64,000 bases of DNA from contig NZ_CP012159.1 in assembly GCF_001189295.1 (NCBI RefSeq), forward strand, positions 9,656,501-9,720,500, read 5' to 3'. Both the position numbers and the translations under genes were made by a program. The DNA is from Chondromyces crocatus (GTDB taxonomy: Bacteria; Myxococcota_A; Polyangia; Polyangiales; Polyangiaceae). Numbering within the stretch: the first letter of the stretch is position 1; each line of letters begins with the position of its first letter. The notes under the pieces were generated by a model that was not told where the DNA came from, did not search any database, and saw only the letters and a program-made list of their open reading frames with translations. Below are positions 1 through 6,771 of the stretch, one piece after another.

Positions 1-951
1 CACCGCGCGGATCCCTGCTTCCGCCGTCAACCGGTACGCCTCCACCGTGTCGAGCCATGCCTCCTTGGCCTGCCCCTCGCGGTTGGCGGCGCGTGCCCAG
101 ATGTACGACCGGAGCGTGTCGCGATCCTCCTTCGAAGGACCCGTGACGAAGCGGTCGATCACCTTCGTCGCGCCCTGCTGGAACGCAGCGGACGACGTGC
201 CCCAGCGCAGGAACCCCGTGACCAGCTCCATGATCGGCGACTCGGCGCCAGGCACGGCCATGTACGTCGTGATGTTCGACGCCCCGGTGCTCCGGTGCGC
301 CGTCACCAGATCCCCCCAGGGGACCGAGAGCACGGCCTTCTCCCCGTCCGGGAAGCGCACCCGGCGCGAGAGCGGCTTCTCGGGCGCCTTCACCAGCACC
401 CCGTCCCGTCGAAGGAAGTCCCCCTTGGACAGCATCTCCAGCACCGTCTTCGCCGTCCCTGCGCTGGGCTTGCCGGTCGAGCCGATGGCGATCTCGAGAT
501 CGGTGACCCCCGGAACGGCGTCGGCCACGTACTTCGCGAGGCAGTCCGTGGGGACCACGTCGAAGCCCAGCCCGGAGATGAAGAGGAGACCCAGCTCCCG
601 CGCCTGGGCGTCGAGGCCGAGGGTGTGTTCGAGGACGGGCATCTCGCCGGTGATGTCCACGTAGCTCGTCTTCGTCGCGAGGCACGCATCGAGAATCGGC
701 GCGCTCGTCCGGCTGAAGGGACCCGCAGCGTTGAAGACGAGCGCGACGTCCCGCAGCGCCGCTTCGAGTGCGGTCGTCTCCTCGACGGCCACGGCGAGCA
801 GCTCCAGGTCCAAGCGCTCGGCGAGAGGGCGCAGCTTCTCGGGAGAGCGGCCGGCGAGCAGCGGCCTGTGCCCCCGGCGTACGGCCTCCTCGGCGAGCAG
901 GGTGCCCGTGTAGCCCGTCGCTCCGTACAGCATCCAGCGGTTGTCGCTCAT
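1..951 (-). CDS. Saccharopine dehydrogenase-like NAD(P)-binding protein (3' end cut by window)
   Basis: Translated from the ATG at 951, the protein begins MSDNRWMLYGATGYTGTLLA. This is an N-terminal Rossmann fold with the dinucleotide-binding pattern GATGYTG at residues 10-16. A second recognisable stretch, VFNAAGPFSRTSAPILDACL, is typical of the saccharopine dehydrogenase / trans-acting enoyl reductase family, where the pocket binds NAD(P)H. The reading frame stays open to base 1, so at least 317 codons are present and the C-terminus lies outside the window. The true substrate cannot be told: members of this family reduce lysine-pathway intermediates, lipid enoyl groups or unknown compounds. 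The neighbouring methyltransferase on the same strand, about 105 bases upstream, does not settle it. The family call is firm, the substrate unknown. Confidence 0.8.
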   Translation of the reverse strand, partial: MSDNRWMLYGATGYTGTLLAEEAVRRGHRPLLAGRSPEKLRPLAERLDLELLAVAVEETTALEAALRDVALVFNAAGPFSRTSAPILDACLATKTSYVDITGEMPVLEHTLGLDAQARELGLLFISGLGFDVVPTDCLAKYVADAVPGVTDLEIAIGSTGKPSAGTAKTVLEMLSKGDFLRRDGVLVKAPEKPLSRRVRFPDGEKAVLSVPWGDLVTAHRSTGASNITTYMAVPGAESPIMELVTGFLRWGTSSAAFQQGATKVIDRFVTGPSKEDRDTLRSYIWARAANREGQAKEAWLDTVEAYRLTAEAGIRAV

Positions 952-1056
952 GCCGGAGTTCTCTGCCGGAGAAGCAGGGCCGTCAAGGCGATGGGACGCG
1001 ATCGGACCCGATGGGATGGGATGGGACGCGATGAACCACCAGGGCAGGAGGAACCG

Positions 1057-1812
1057 TCAGGGTGGCGGCAAGAGGATCACGTCGTCGATCTGTTCCAGCC
1101 GATGAACGCCATCGGGGCCCCTGCTGTGCTCGACATGCCCGCGGAGCATGTCGGCCATGCGACGCGCATCTTCCTCGCTCAGCGACGTGAACAGCGCTGG
1201 CGTGAAGCAATTCTCCAGCACGAGGAAGCGAAGGAGGATGTACATCTCCTCGGCGACGCTCGTGGTGTACACGTTCCTCGTCTCCACCACGGTGTGCGGG
1301 CGCTGCTCGTCGCGCAGCAGCCGCAGCAGACGATCGCTGAAGATCCCGTCGTCGAGAAAGTCGTGGTGCACTTCGTAGCTCTGCCCGCGGGGAGCCGTGA
1401 GCGCGAGCACGCAGTGTCCTCCGGGGCGCACGAGGCCGAGCACCCTGTCGAGGAACGCGGACCACTCGGCCAGGGGCACGTGGTACAGGACGTGCGCACA
1501 CACCACGAGATCGTAGGTCTCGGACGTCTCGAAGGCCTCCAGCGTGGTGTGGAACAGCCTGGCGTTGGGTAGGTCGAACTCGGGGAGCTGCGCCCGGTTG
1601 GGCTCGAGCAGGGTGAGCGACGCGAAGTGCGGCGCGAGTAACCGGTCGAGCTTGCCGGGCCCGGCGCCGATGTCGAGGAGCGACGGACGCTCCGGCAGCC
1701 GTGGAGCGATCTCCTTCAGGATGATGTCAGCGAGGTGCTCGGGGTGCCTGGAGCGCTCCGTGAGCAGGCGGAAAGCCGTGGCGTAATCGCTCGGAGACAG
1801 GGTGATCTGCAT
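1057..1812 (-). CDS. Class I SAM-dependent methyltransferase
   Basis: The 251-residue protein has the class I SAM-binding motif LLDIGAGPGKLDRLL near residue 47. Later come the acidic end of strand 2 (LLEPN) and the post-motif segment YDLVVCAHVLYHVP, which is typical of small-molecule methyltransferases of the UbiE/Methyltransf_11 type. I chose the ATG at 1812 because GGAGGG sits about nine bases upstream; a longer frame to 1902 has no such site. No substrate-defining residues are visible and no partner gene is adjacent, so the acceptor is unknown. The gene reads in the same direction as the reductase at 1-951, with an approximately 105-base gap rich in short GATGGGA-type repeats. Confidence 0.82.
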   Translation of the reverse strand: MQITLSPSDYATAFRLLTERSRHPEHLADIILKEIAPRLPERPSLLDIGAGPGKLDRLLAPHFASLTLLEPNRAQLPEFDLPNARLFHTTLEAFETSETYDLVVCAHVLYHVPLAEWSAFLDRVLGLVRPGGHCVLALTAPRGQSYEVHHDFLDDGIFSDRLLRLLRDEQRPHTVVETRNVYTTSVAEEMYILLRFLVLENCFTPALFTSLSEEDARRMADMLRGHVEHSRGPDGVHRLEQIDDVILLPPP

Positions 1813-1908
1813 CGTGTCGTCCCTCCATGATCGTGCAGCGCGCGGTTCCGGAGGGCGTGTCGGACCGGGCAGCGTGAGACCCTGGTCGCGAGCACCGCGC
1901 ACGGAGGC

Positions 1909-3342
1909 TCATGCCTTCGCCGACGCGCCCCGCCTTCGTGCATCGAGGATACGCGCGAACTGCCGCGTGCTCAGCTCCTCTGCGCGCAGGCCCGAGAGGG
2001 ATTCGGCCTCCGCCTCGGAGATGGCGCCGCACCCGACGGCGCGAAGGAAGTAGTTGAGGAGGGCCTGCCCCGTCGCGACATCGTCGAAGACGTCCCCGAG
2101 CAAGGTCGCCTCGGTCGCGCGCTGCAGGAAAGCGCGGAGACGCGCCCCCGCCGCCTCGATGCCCTCCAGGAAGAAAGCGTAGACCGCCCCGTAGCGCGCC
2201 GGGAGCTGGGCAGGGTGGAGGTCCCACCCCTGGTAGATGCCGTCGATCAGCGCATGACGGACGTGGCCATAGCTGAGCCTCCAGCCACGGTGCACCGCCG
2301 CCTGGTTCTCGGCGTGCTGCGCCTCGGTCAAAGCGCCACCCTCCGGGACCTGGTGCGGGCCGATGGGCATCACGATCGTGGAGCCATCGGAGACGAGGAC
2401 GTCGGTCCCCGCGAGCGACACCTTCATGACCTGGCGCGCGAACTCGCACGACGGATGACCGAGGTGCTGGTGGGCCGGCGCGATGCTGTTGCTCGTCGTG
2501 TAGTCATACGTCCCGAGGTGCGCCCCCGTGCAACGCCCACCCGCCGCAGCGACGAGCCCCGGGAGCGCCACGCGCCCATCGGGTCCGATGACGGAGGCCG
2601 TCGTCTCGACCATCATCTCGAAGCGCAGCGTCCCGTCGGGCAGCTCGAGCGCACCTTCGAGCGCCGAAAGCACTGCCGCGAGCGCCTCGGGCTGCTCGCG
2701 AACGGTCACCTTCGGCAGCGTGATCACGAGGCCACGCGGGAGACGACCACCGAGGCACTCATGGAGCGTGGAGACGAAGAGATCGAGCGTGCGGATGCTG
2801 CGACCGCGCAGCTCCTCCGTGAGCGGTTTGATCCGCAGCCCGATGAACGGCGCGAGGGTGCCCTCTCGTTCGGCGAGCGCGATCTGCTCTGCGGCGTGGA
2901 CGGCGTGCGCATCTTCCTCGGCGTCCGGTCGCATGCCGTACCCGTCTTCGAAGTCGATGCGGTAATCCTCGACGGGCTCGCGCACGAGCTTGTCCAGGAC
3001 GCGCGCATGCACGGTCGCCGCGAGCCATCCCGCCGAGCCACGCGGCGCCGCTGCAAGTGCGGCAAGATCGCACCCCTGCGGCAAACTGTCGCAGCCCGTC
3101 AGCCCGAGCGCGCGCGCAAAGATTGCGGGGTCGGCCGCATGCGAACGCATCGCTTCCAGAGCGATCTCACCGGCGCGAGCGCACGCCCGCGCATCGAACA
3201 GGTGTGCGCCACCGTAGAGGGTGTGCACCGGCTGGCGCCGCTCGGGTTCGCCGGGATGGGCCGCGGAAAACGCACGATTCGCCTCGGCGAGGCGGGAAAG
3301 AACGGCGCGGGGGAGCCGCTCTGGAGTCAGTGATTTCTTCAC
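1909..3342 (-). CDS. HpcH/HpaI-type aldolase/citrate lyase-like protein (DUF6986-like)
   Basis: This is a long (477 residues) member of the phosphoenolpyruvate/pyruvate TIM-barrel superfamily. Supporting segments are DFEDGYGMRPDAEEDAHA, which carries acidic metal-ligand candidates; FIGLRIKPL; LPRGLVITLPKVTV; and the Glu-containing strand LRFEMMVETTAS. The opening HTLYGGAHLF resembles actinobacterial and myxobacterial proteins filed as DUF6986 or loosely called PEP kinase. That family name is from memory and should be checked. The reaction is probably a Mg-dependent aldol or lyase step on a keto acid; the substrate is unknown. I prefer the GTG at 3342 because GGAG lies nine bases upstream, but a GTG at 3360 is also possible. 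The gene is divergent from the cytochrome c gene at 3488. Confidence 0.68.
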   Translation of the reverse strand: MKKSLTPERLPRAVLSRLAEANRAFSAAHPGEPERRQPVHTLYGGAHLFDARACARAGEIALEAMRSHAADPAIFARALGLTGCDSLPQGCDLAALAAAPRGSAGWLAATVHARVLDKLVREPVEDYRIDFEDGYGMRPDAEEDAHAVHAAEQIALAEREGTLAPFIGLRIKPLTEELRGRSIRTLDLFVSTLHECLGGRLPRGLVITLPKVTVREQPEALAAVLSALEGALELPDGTLRFEMMVETTASVIGPDGRVALPGLVAAAGGRCTGAHLGTYDYTTSNSIAPAHQHLGHPSCEFARQVMKVSLAGTDVLVSDGSTIVMPIGPHQVPEGGALTEAQHAENQAAVHRGWRLSYGHVRHALIDGIYQGWDLHPAQLPARYGAVYAFFLEGIEAAGARLRAFLQRATEATLLGDVFDDVATGQALLNYFLRAVGCGAISEAEAESLSGLRAEELSTRQFARILDARRRGASAKA

Positions 3343-3487
3343 GCGCGCATTCTCCACCACACGCCCGGCTGGCGAGAAGCGGGCACGCGCAGACCGACAC
3401 CATCGCGCTGCGTGAGGGCCCGTGCGCCGACGCGGGCCGTGCTATCGTCCCGCTGCCGTGAGCCCCTCGTCGGCCGGCGACTGCATC

Positions 3488-3886
3488 ATGCCCCACGTGT
3501 CCCAAGCTTTCCGACTCCGGTGGGCGGCCCCGGTGCTGGCCGCCGCGCTCCTGCTCGTGGCGGGATGCGCAAAGCCGCGCGACCGCGGCACCCCCGACGG
3601 CGATGCCGAGCTCGGCAAACTCGCCATCCAGCGCTACGGCTGCGGCACCTGCCACCACGTCCCTGGCGTCCCTGGCGCCGAGGGACGCGCAGCCCAGCCC
3701 CTTCTCGGGTTCGCCGACAGGTCCGACATTGCCCGCGTCGCCCCGAACACCTACGACAACCTCGTGGAGTGGGTTCGCAACCCGCAGAAGCTCGATCCCA
3801 AGACCCGGATGCCGAGCCTCGACGTGAACGACAAGGACGCGCGCGACATCGCCACGTACCTGTACACACTGACGTCCGAACGCTAA
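3488..3886 (+). CDS. Lipoprotein c-type cytochrome (single haem)
   Basis: From the ATG at 3488 the protein starts with a basic-hydrophobic signal ending in a lipobox (LLLVAGC). The mature protein would be a lipid-anchored periplasmic cytochrome of about 110 residues. The haem-binding site is CGTCH, and the distal Met is probably in RMPSLDVNDKDARDIATYL, the usual C-terminal helix of class I cytochromes c. It may shuttle electrons between periplasmic redox proteins or belong to a cytochrome oxidase, but no oxidase gene is nearby. The frame is open 22 codons further upstream, but those residues would disrupt the signal peptide. The small zinc-ribbon gene starts 27 bases downstream, so co-transcription is likely. 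Confidence 0.85.
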   Translation: MPHVSQAFRLRWAAPVLAAALLLVAGCAKPRDRGTPDGDAELGKLAIQRYGCGTCHHVPGVPGAEGRAAQPLLGFADRSDIARVAPNTYDNLVEWVRNPQKLDPKTRMPSLDVNDKDARDIATYLYTLTSER

Positions 3887-3912
3887 CGACCGACAACGCC
3901 CGAAAGAGCGCC

Positions 3913-4215
3913 ATGACCACCGACGAGAGCACCGCTTCCAAGAGCACGGCTTCCACCGAGAGCACCGCTTCCAAGAGCACGGCTTCCACCGAGAGCGCCG
4001 CTTCCGAAGCCGGCAGCGACCTGCCGCACTGTCGCTGCGGTCACACGCGCAAGCACCACATGGTGAGCGCCGAGCCGGAGTACACCCTCGGGGGCTACCT
4101 GCTGCTCTTGCTCGGCGTCACGGTGAAGCCGATCAAGCTGAAGTTCCGCTGTCGGCAGTGCGACACCATCTTCGAGACGACCACGAACCGAGATCTGATC
4201 CAGGGGCAGATCTAG
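3913..4215 (+). CDS. Small zinc-ribbon-like protein with Ser/Thr repeat N-terminus
   Basis: This is a 100-residue hypothetical protein. Residues 5-31 are made of two and a third copies of an 11-residue Ser/Thr/Ala/Lys/Glu repeat, encoded by a 33-bp tandem repeat at 3925-4003. The rest has two Cys clusters, HCRCGH and FRCRQCDTIFE, that could hold one zinc ion. A hydrophobic Gly/Leu segment (GGYLLLLLGVTVKPIKL) lies between them. I do not recognise a function. The gene follows the cytochrome c closely and is probably in the same transcript. Repeat number is likely to vary between strains, because the DNA copies are nearly identical. Confidence 0.7.
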   Translation: MTTDESTASKSTASTESTASKSTASTESAASEAGSDLPHCRCGHTRKHHMVSAEPEYTLGGYLLLLLGVTVKPIKLKFRCRQCDTIFETTTNRDLIQGQI

Positions 4216-4244
4216 CGCAGCGCGCCACAGGCTCGTCCCGAGGA

Positions 4245-4271
4245 GACGCCGCGATCACCTCGAGCGGCGTC
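4245..4271 (+). terminator. Putative hairpin terminator after the zinc-ribbon gene
   Basis: A perfect 8-bp inverted repeat (GACGCCGC at 4245-4252, GCGGCGTC at 4264-4271) with an 11-base loop starts 29 bases after the stop at 4215. There is no T-tract, as is common in very GC-rich genomes. The rest of the gene-free stretch 4272-4563 shows no other clear feature apart from the ribosome binding site GGAGG just before 4564. Confidence 0.4.
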
Positions 4272-4563
4272 CTGCACACCCCCGATGCCTCGGGCGAAGC
4301 TCGCAGGGAGCGGATCTCTTCCGCGCGACCTGCGAGGGAATGTCCTCGCCGAGAAACGAGTTCACACGGGATTGACGCCCTCTCCCTGTGCAGTCGAGGC
4401 GATGATGAGATGTGATGCAGCAGCCGTTCCAGGCGTCCACGACCTCTGCACTGGCCGTCTCCACTGCACCATTGCCCCTCTGGCTCTCCCCCCTCTCGCG
4501 CGTTAAGATGCCCTCGTACCCGCTGGGACGTGTGCCCAGACAGCCCGTTCTCGAAGGAGGCTT

Positions 4564-5055
4564 GTGAAGCTCGACGCCATGAAGCGGTTCCGCGAAGCCC
4601 TGGGTCGCCCCCGGCGCGTGGTCCTGGCCCTCGGAGCGCTGGCTGCGGGAGCCGGGCTTTACGTGGCCCACCTGGGTCGGTCGGTGCTCCCGTGCAGCGG
4701 CGAGCAGGCTTGCGACGCGCAGCTCACGGCCGAGCCTGCCGCCGAGGGCCTCAGCGGCAAACCGCGCCTCGTGGAGTTCACCAGCGGCTACTGCGCCGCC
4801 TGCAGGAAGATGGCGCCCATCGTGGCCGAGCTGGAGAAGCGCTGCGCCCGCTCGGTGGAGGGTGCCATCCGCCTGGTGAACGTGGATGACCCCGAAGGCG
4901 AAGCCCTCGCAAGCCGCTACGGCGTGGATGCCCTGCCGACCTTCCTGGCGCTCAACGCCGACGGTGGCGAGGTGACCCGGCTGGTCGGCCTCCAGAGCGA
5001 AGAGAAGCTCGCGTCCGCGCTCGACACCATCCGCGCTGGGTGTCCCACCCTGTAG
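4564..5055 (+). CDS. Membrane-anchored thioredoxin-like protein
   Basis: The 163-residue protein has one N-terminal membrane segment (VVLALGALAAGAGLYVAHLG, about residues 19-38) followed by a thioredoxin fold. The redox motif is CAAC within FTSGYCAACRKMAPIV, and the cis-proline loop is DALPTFLALN. It therefore probably reduces or isomerises disulfides outside the membrane; with CAAC in place of CGPC its potential may differ from thioredoxin. Two extra Cys (CSGEQAC) lie just after the membrane segment. A strong GGAGG ends at 4560, three bases before the GTG at 4564; an ATG at 4579 lies too far away. No clear redox partner is adjacent, although the cytochrome c gene is 0.7 kb upstream. Confidence 0.82.
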   Translation: MKLDAMKRFREALGRPRRVVLALGALAAGAGLYVAHLGRSVLPCSGEQACDAQLTAEPAAEGLSGKPRLVEFTSGYCAACRKMAPIVAELEKRCARSVEGAIRLVNVDDPEGEALASRYGVDALPTFLALNADGGEVTRLVGLQSEEKLASALDTIRAGCPTL

Positions 5056-5179
5056 TTCGCGGCGTCCTCTTCCTCCCCTCCAGTCCAGCAGCTCGTCCCC
5101 CGACCCAGCGCGCTTCAGCCTGCCGGCGCGACCGGGTGGCGGTGCGCCGCGCGTACGACGTGCGGTACGTTGCGGGATC

Positions 5180-6274
5180 GTGACCACGACCGATCTCTTC
5201 TCTCCTCTCACCTTCCGCAACGGCGTCACGGCGCCCAACCGTCTCGCGGTCGCCGCGATGACGAACTCGCAGAGCCACGATGATGGGACGCTGTCGGACG
5301 ACGAGCTGCGCTGGCTGGAGGCGCGCGCCGAAGGCGGTTTCGGGCTGGTGGCGACCTGCGCGTCGCACGTGGCGCTCGATGGTCAAGGCTGGCCTGGCGA
5401 GCTGGGGATCTACGACGACCACCTGCTGCCCGGGCTGACGCGGCTCGCGTCGTCGCTGCGCGCGCGGGGTGCGCTGTCCATCGTGCAGATCTTCCACGGG
5501 GGGACGCGCTCGCCGTCGACGCTCACGGGGCAGATGCCATGGAGCGCGTCGGCAACCGAGGATCCCGAGCCGGTGCGCGCGGCCGAGGAGGCGGACATCG
5601 AGCGCGTGATCCGTCAGTTCGCCGAGGCAGCGCGGCGGGCCCACCAGGCGGGGTTCGACGGGGTGGAGCTGCACGGTGCGCACGGGTACCTGCTGTGCCA
5701 GTTCCTGAGCGCGACGCTGAACCGTCGGTCGGATGGCTGGGGCGGTGACCTGGCAGGACGCGCGCGGTTGATCCGGGAAGCGACGCGGGCCGTGCGCGCA
5801 GCCGTGCCTGCGTCGTTCGTGGTGGGGGTGCGGCTCTCGCCCGAAGACTTCGGGAACGCGGTGGGGATGGATCTGGACGAGAGTCTGCAGACGGCGAAAT
5901 GGCTGTGCGAGGACGGGATGGATTTCCTGCACATCTCGCTGTGGGACGCGGCGAAGAACACGAAGAAGCGGCCGGAGGAGCACCCGATCCCGCTGTTCCG
6001 GAAGGCGTGCCCGGCGGAGGTGCCGCTTCTGGTGGCCGGGAAGGTGTGGACGCGGGCGGATGCGCAAGCGCTGGTGGATCGGGGCGCGGACATGGTGGCG
6101 CTGGGGCGCTCGGCGATCCTGAACCCGGACTGGCCGAAGCAGGTGCAAGAGGCCGGGTGGGAGCCGCGGAGGCCGCCGATGAAGGCGGAGGAGCTGGTGG
6201 CGAGGAGCGTGAGCCCGACGTTCGTGGGGTACCTGCGGCGGTGGAAGAACTTCGTGGCGGAGGAGGAGGGGTAG
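5180..6274 (+). CDS. NADH:flavin oxidoreductase, Old Yellow Enzyme family
   Basis: This is a 364-residue FMN TIM barrel. Diagnostic stretches are LFSPLTFRNGVTAPNRLAVAAMT at the N-terminus, IVQIFHGG, the active-site helix FDGVELHGAHGYLLCQFLS with NRR and DGWGG following, GVRLSPEDF, and the phosphate-binding GRSAILNPDWP near the C-terminus. Such enzymes reduce activated C=C bonds with NAD(P)H. The physiological substrate is unknown. The length is close to the usual 340-370 residues for single-domain members, and there is no fused Fe-S/reductase domain. The start is GTG at 5180. The gene is monocistronic: the next gene is convergent and separated by a structured, repeat-filled interval. Confidence 0.88.
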   Translation: MTTTDLFSPLTFRNGVTAPNRLAVAAMTNSQSHDDGTLSDDELRWLEARAEGGFGLVATCASHVALDGQGWPGELGIYDDHLLPGLTRLASSLRARGALSIVQIFHGGTRSPSTLTGQMPWSASATEDPEPVRAAEEADIERVIRQFAEAARRAHQAGFDGVELHGAHGYLLCQFLSATLNRRSDGWGGDLAGRARLIREATRAVRAAVPASFVVGVRLSPEDFGNAVGMDLDESLQTAKWLCEDGMDFLHISLWDAAKNTKKRPEEHPIPLFRKACPAEVPLLVAGKVWTRADAQALVDRGADMVALGRSAILNPDWPKQVQEAGWEPRRPPMKAEELVARSVSPTFVGYLRRWKNFVAEEEG

Positions 6275-6378
6275 GCGGCAGGACGGGAGCGGGGGGAGCG
6301 GGAGGAGCGGGGAGGCGGCGGTCAGGGTCGCCGCGAGATGTGGAGGGAGAGGAAGCCCCGTCCTCCCGACGGGGTGGG

Positions 6379-6417
6379 TGGCATCGAAATGTGAAATTGG
6401 TCACATCGTAGATGCCA
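6379..6417. promoter_or_regulatory. Composite dyad element containing TGTGA-N6-TCACA
   Basis: The outer arms TGGCATC (6379-6385) and GATGCCA (6411-6417) enclose inner arms ATGTGA (6389-6394) and TCACAT (6401-6406), with a 6-base centre. The inner half matches the CRP/FNR-family consensus TGTGA-N6-TCACA exactly. The element lies about 100 bases after the oxidoreductase stop and far from any gene start. It may be a factor-independent terminator or structured RNA end rather than an operator. The remaining bases 6275-6378 hold nothing else I can identify. Confidence 0.45.
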
Positions 6418-6460
6418 TGAGGCGTTCAAGGCACCTCTGATTCCGTCTTTAACGGATCGT

Positions 6461-6725
6461 GGTCACCGGGAACTCACTTCGGGCCACCGGGAATTCACTT
6501 CGGGTCACCGGGAACTCACTCCGGGCCACCGGGAACTCGCTCCGGGTCACCGGGAACTCACTTCGGGTCACCGGGAACTCACTTCGGGTCGCCGGGAACT
6601 CACTCCGGGTCACCGGGAACTCACTTCGGGCCACCGGGAATTCACTCCGGGTCACCAGGAACTCACTCCAAGTCACCGGGAATTCACTCCGGGTCACCGG
6701 GAATTCACTCCGGGTCACCGGGAAC
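6461..6725. repeat. 21-bp tandem repeat array, about 12.6 copies
   Basis: The unit is close to GGTCACCGGGAACTCACTTCG, repeated head to tail without spacers. Variants are mostly transitions (T/C and A/G), such as ACTTCG/ACTCCG, GGTC/GGCC and AACTC/AATTC. Because 21 is divisible by three, the array stays open in frames on both strands; a plus-strand frame from 6459 reads repeated VTGNSLR/ATGNSLR. There is no credible start context or non-repeat domain, so I treat it as a non-coding minisatellite. It sits between two convergent genes, just after the stop of the FtsK-nuclease gene at 6772. Confidence 0.9.
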
Positions 6726-6771
6726 ACATCCCAGCCCTTGTGGAGCTGACAACCGGCTCGCCTTGGCGGCG

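Noticed and set aside
6461-6725. Plus-strand repeat protein (VTGNSLR repeats)
   Set aside because: There is no convincing start site or non-repeat domain, and the opposite strand is equally open.
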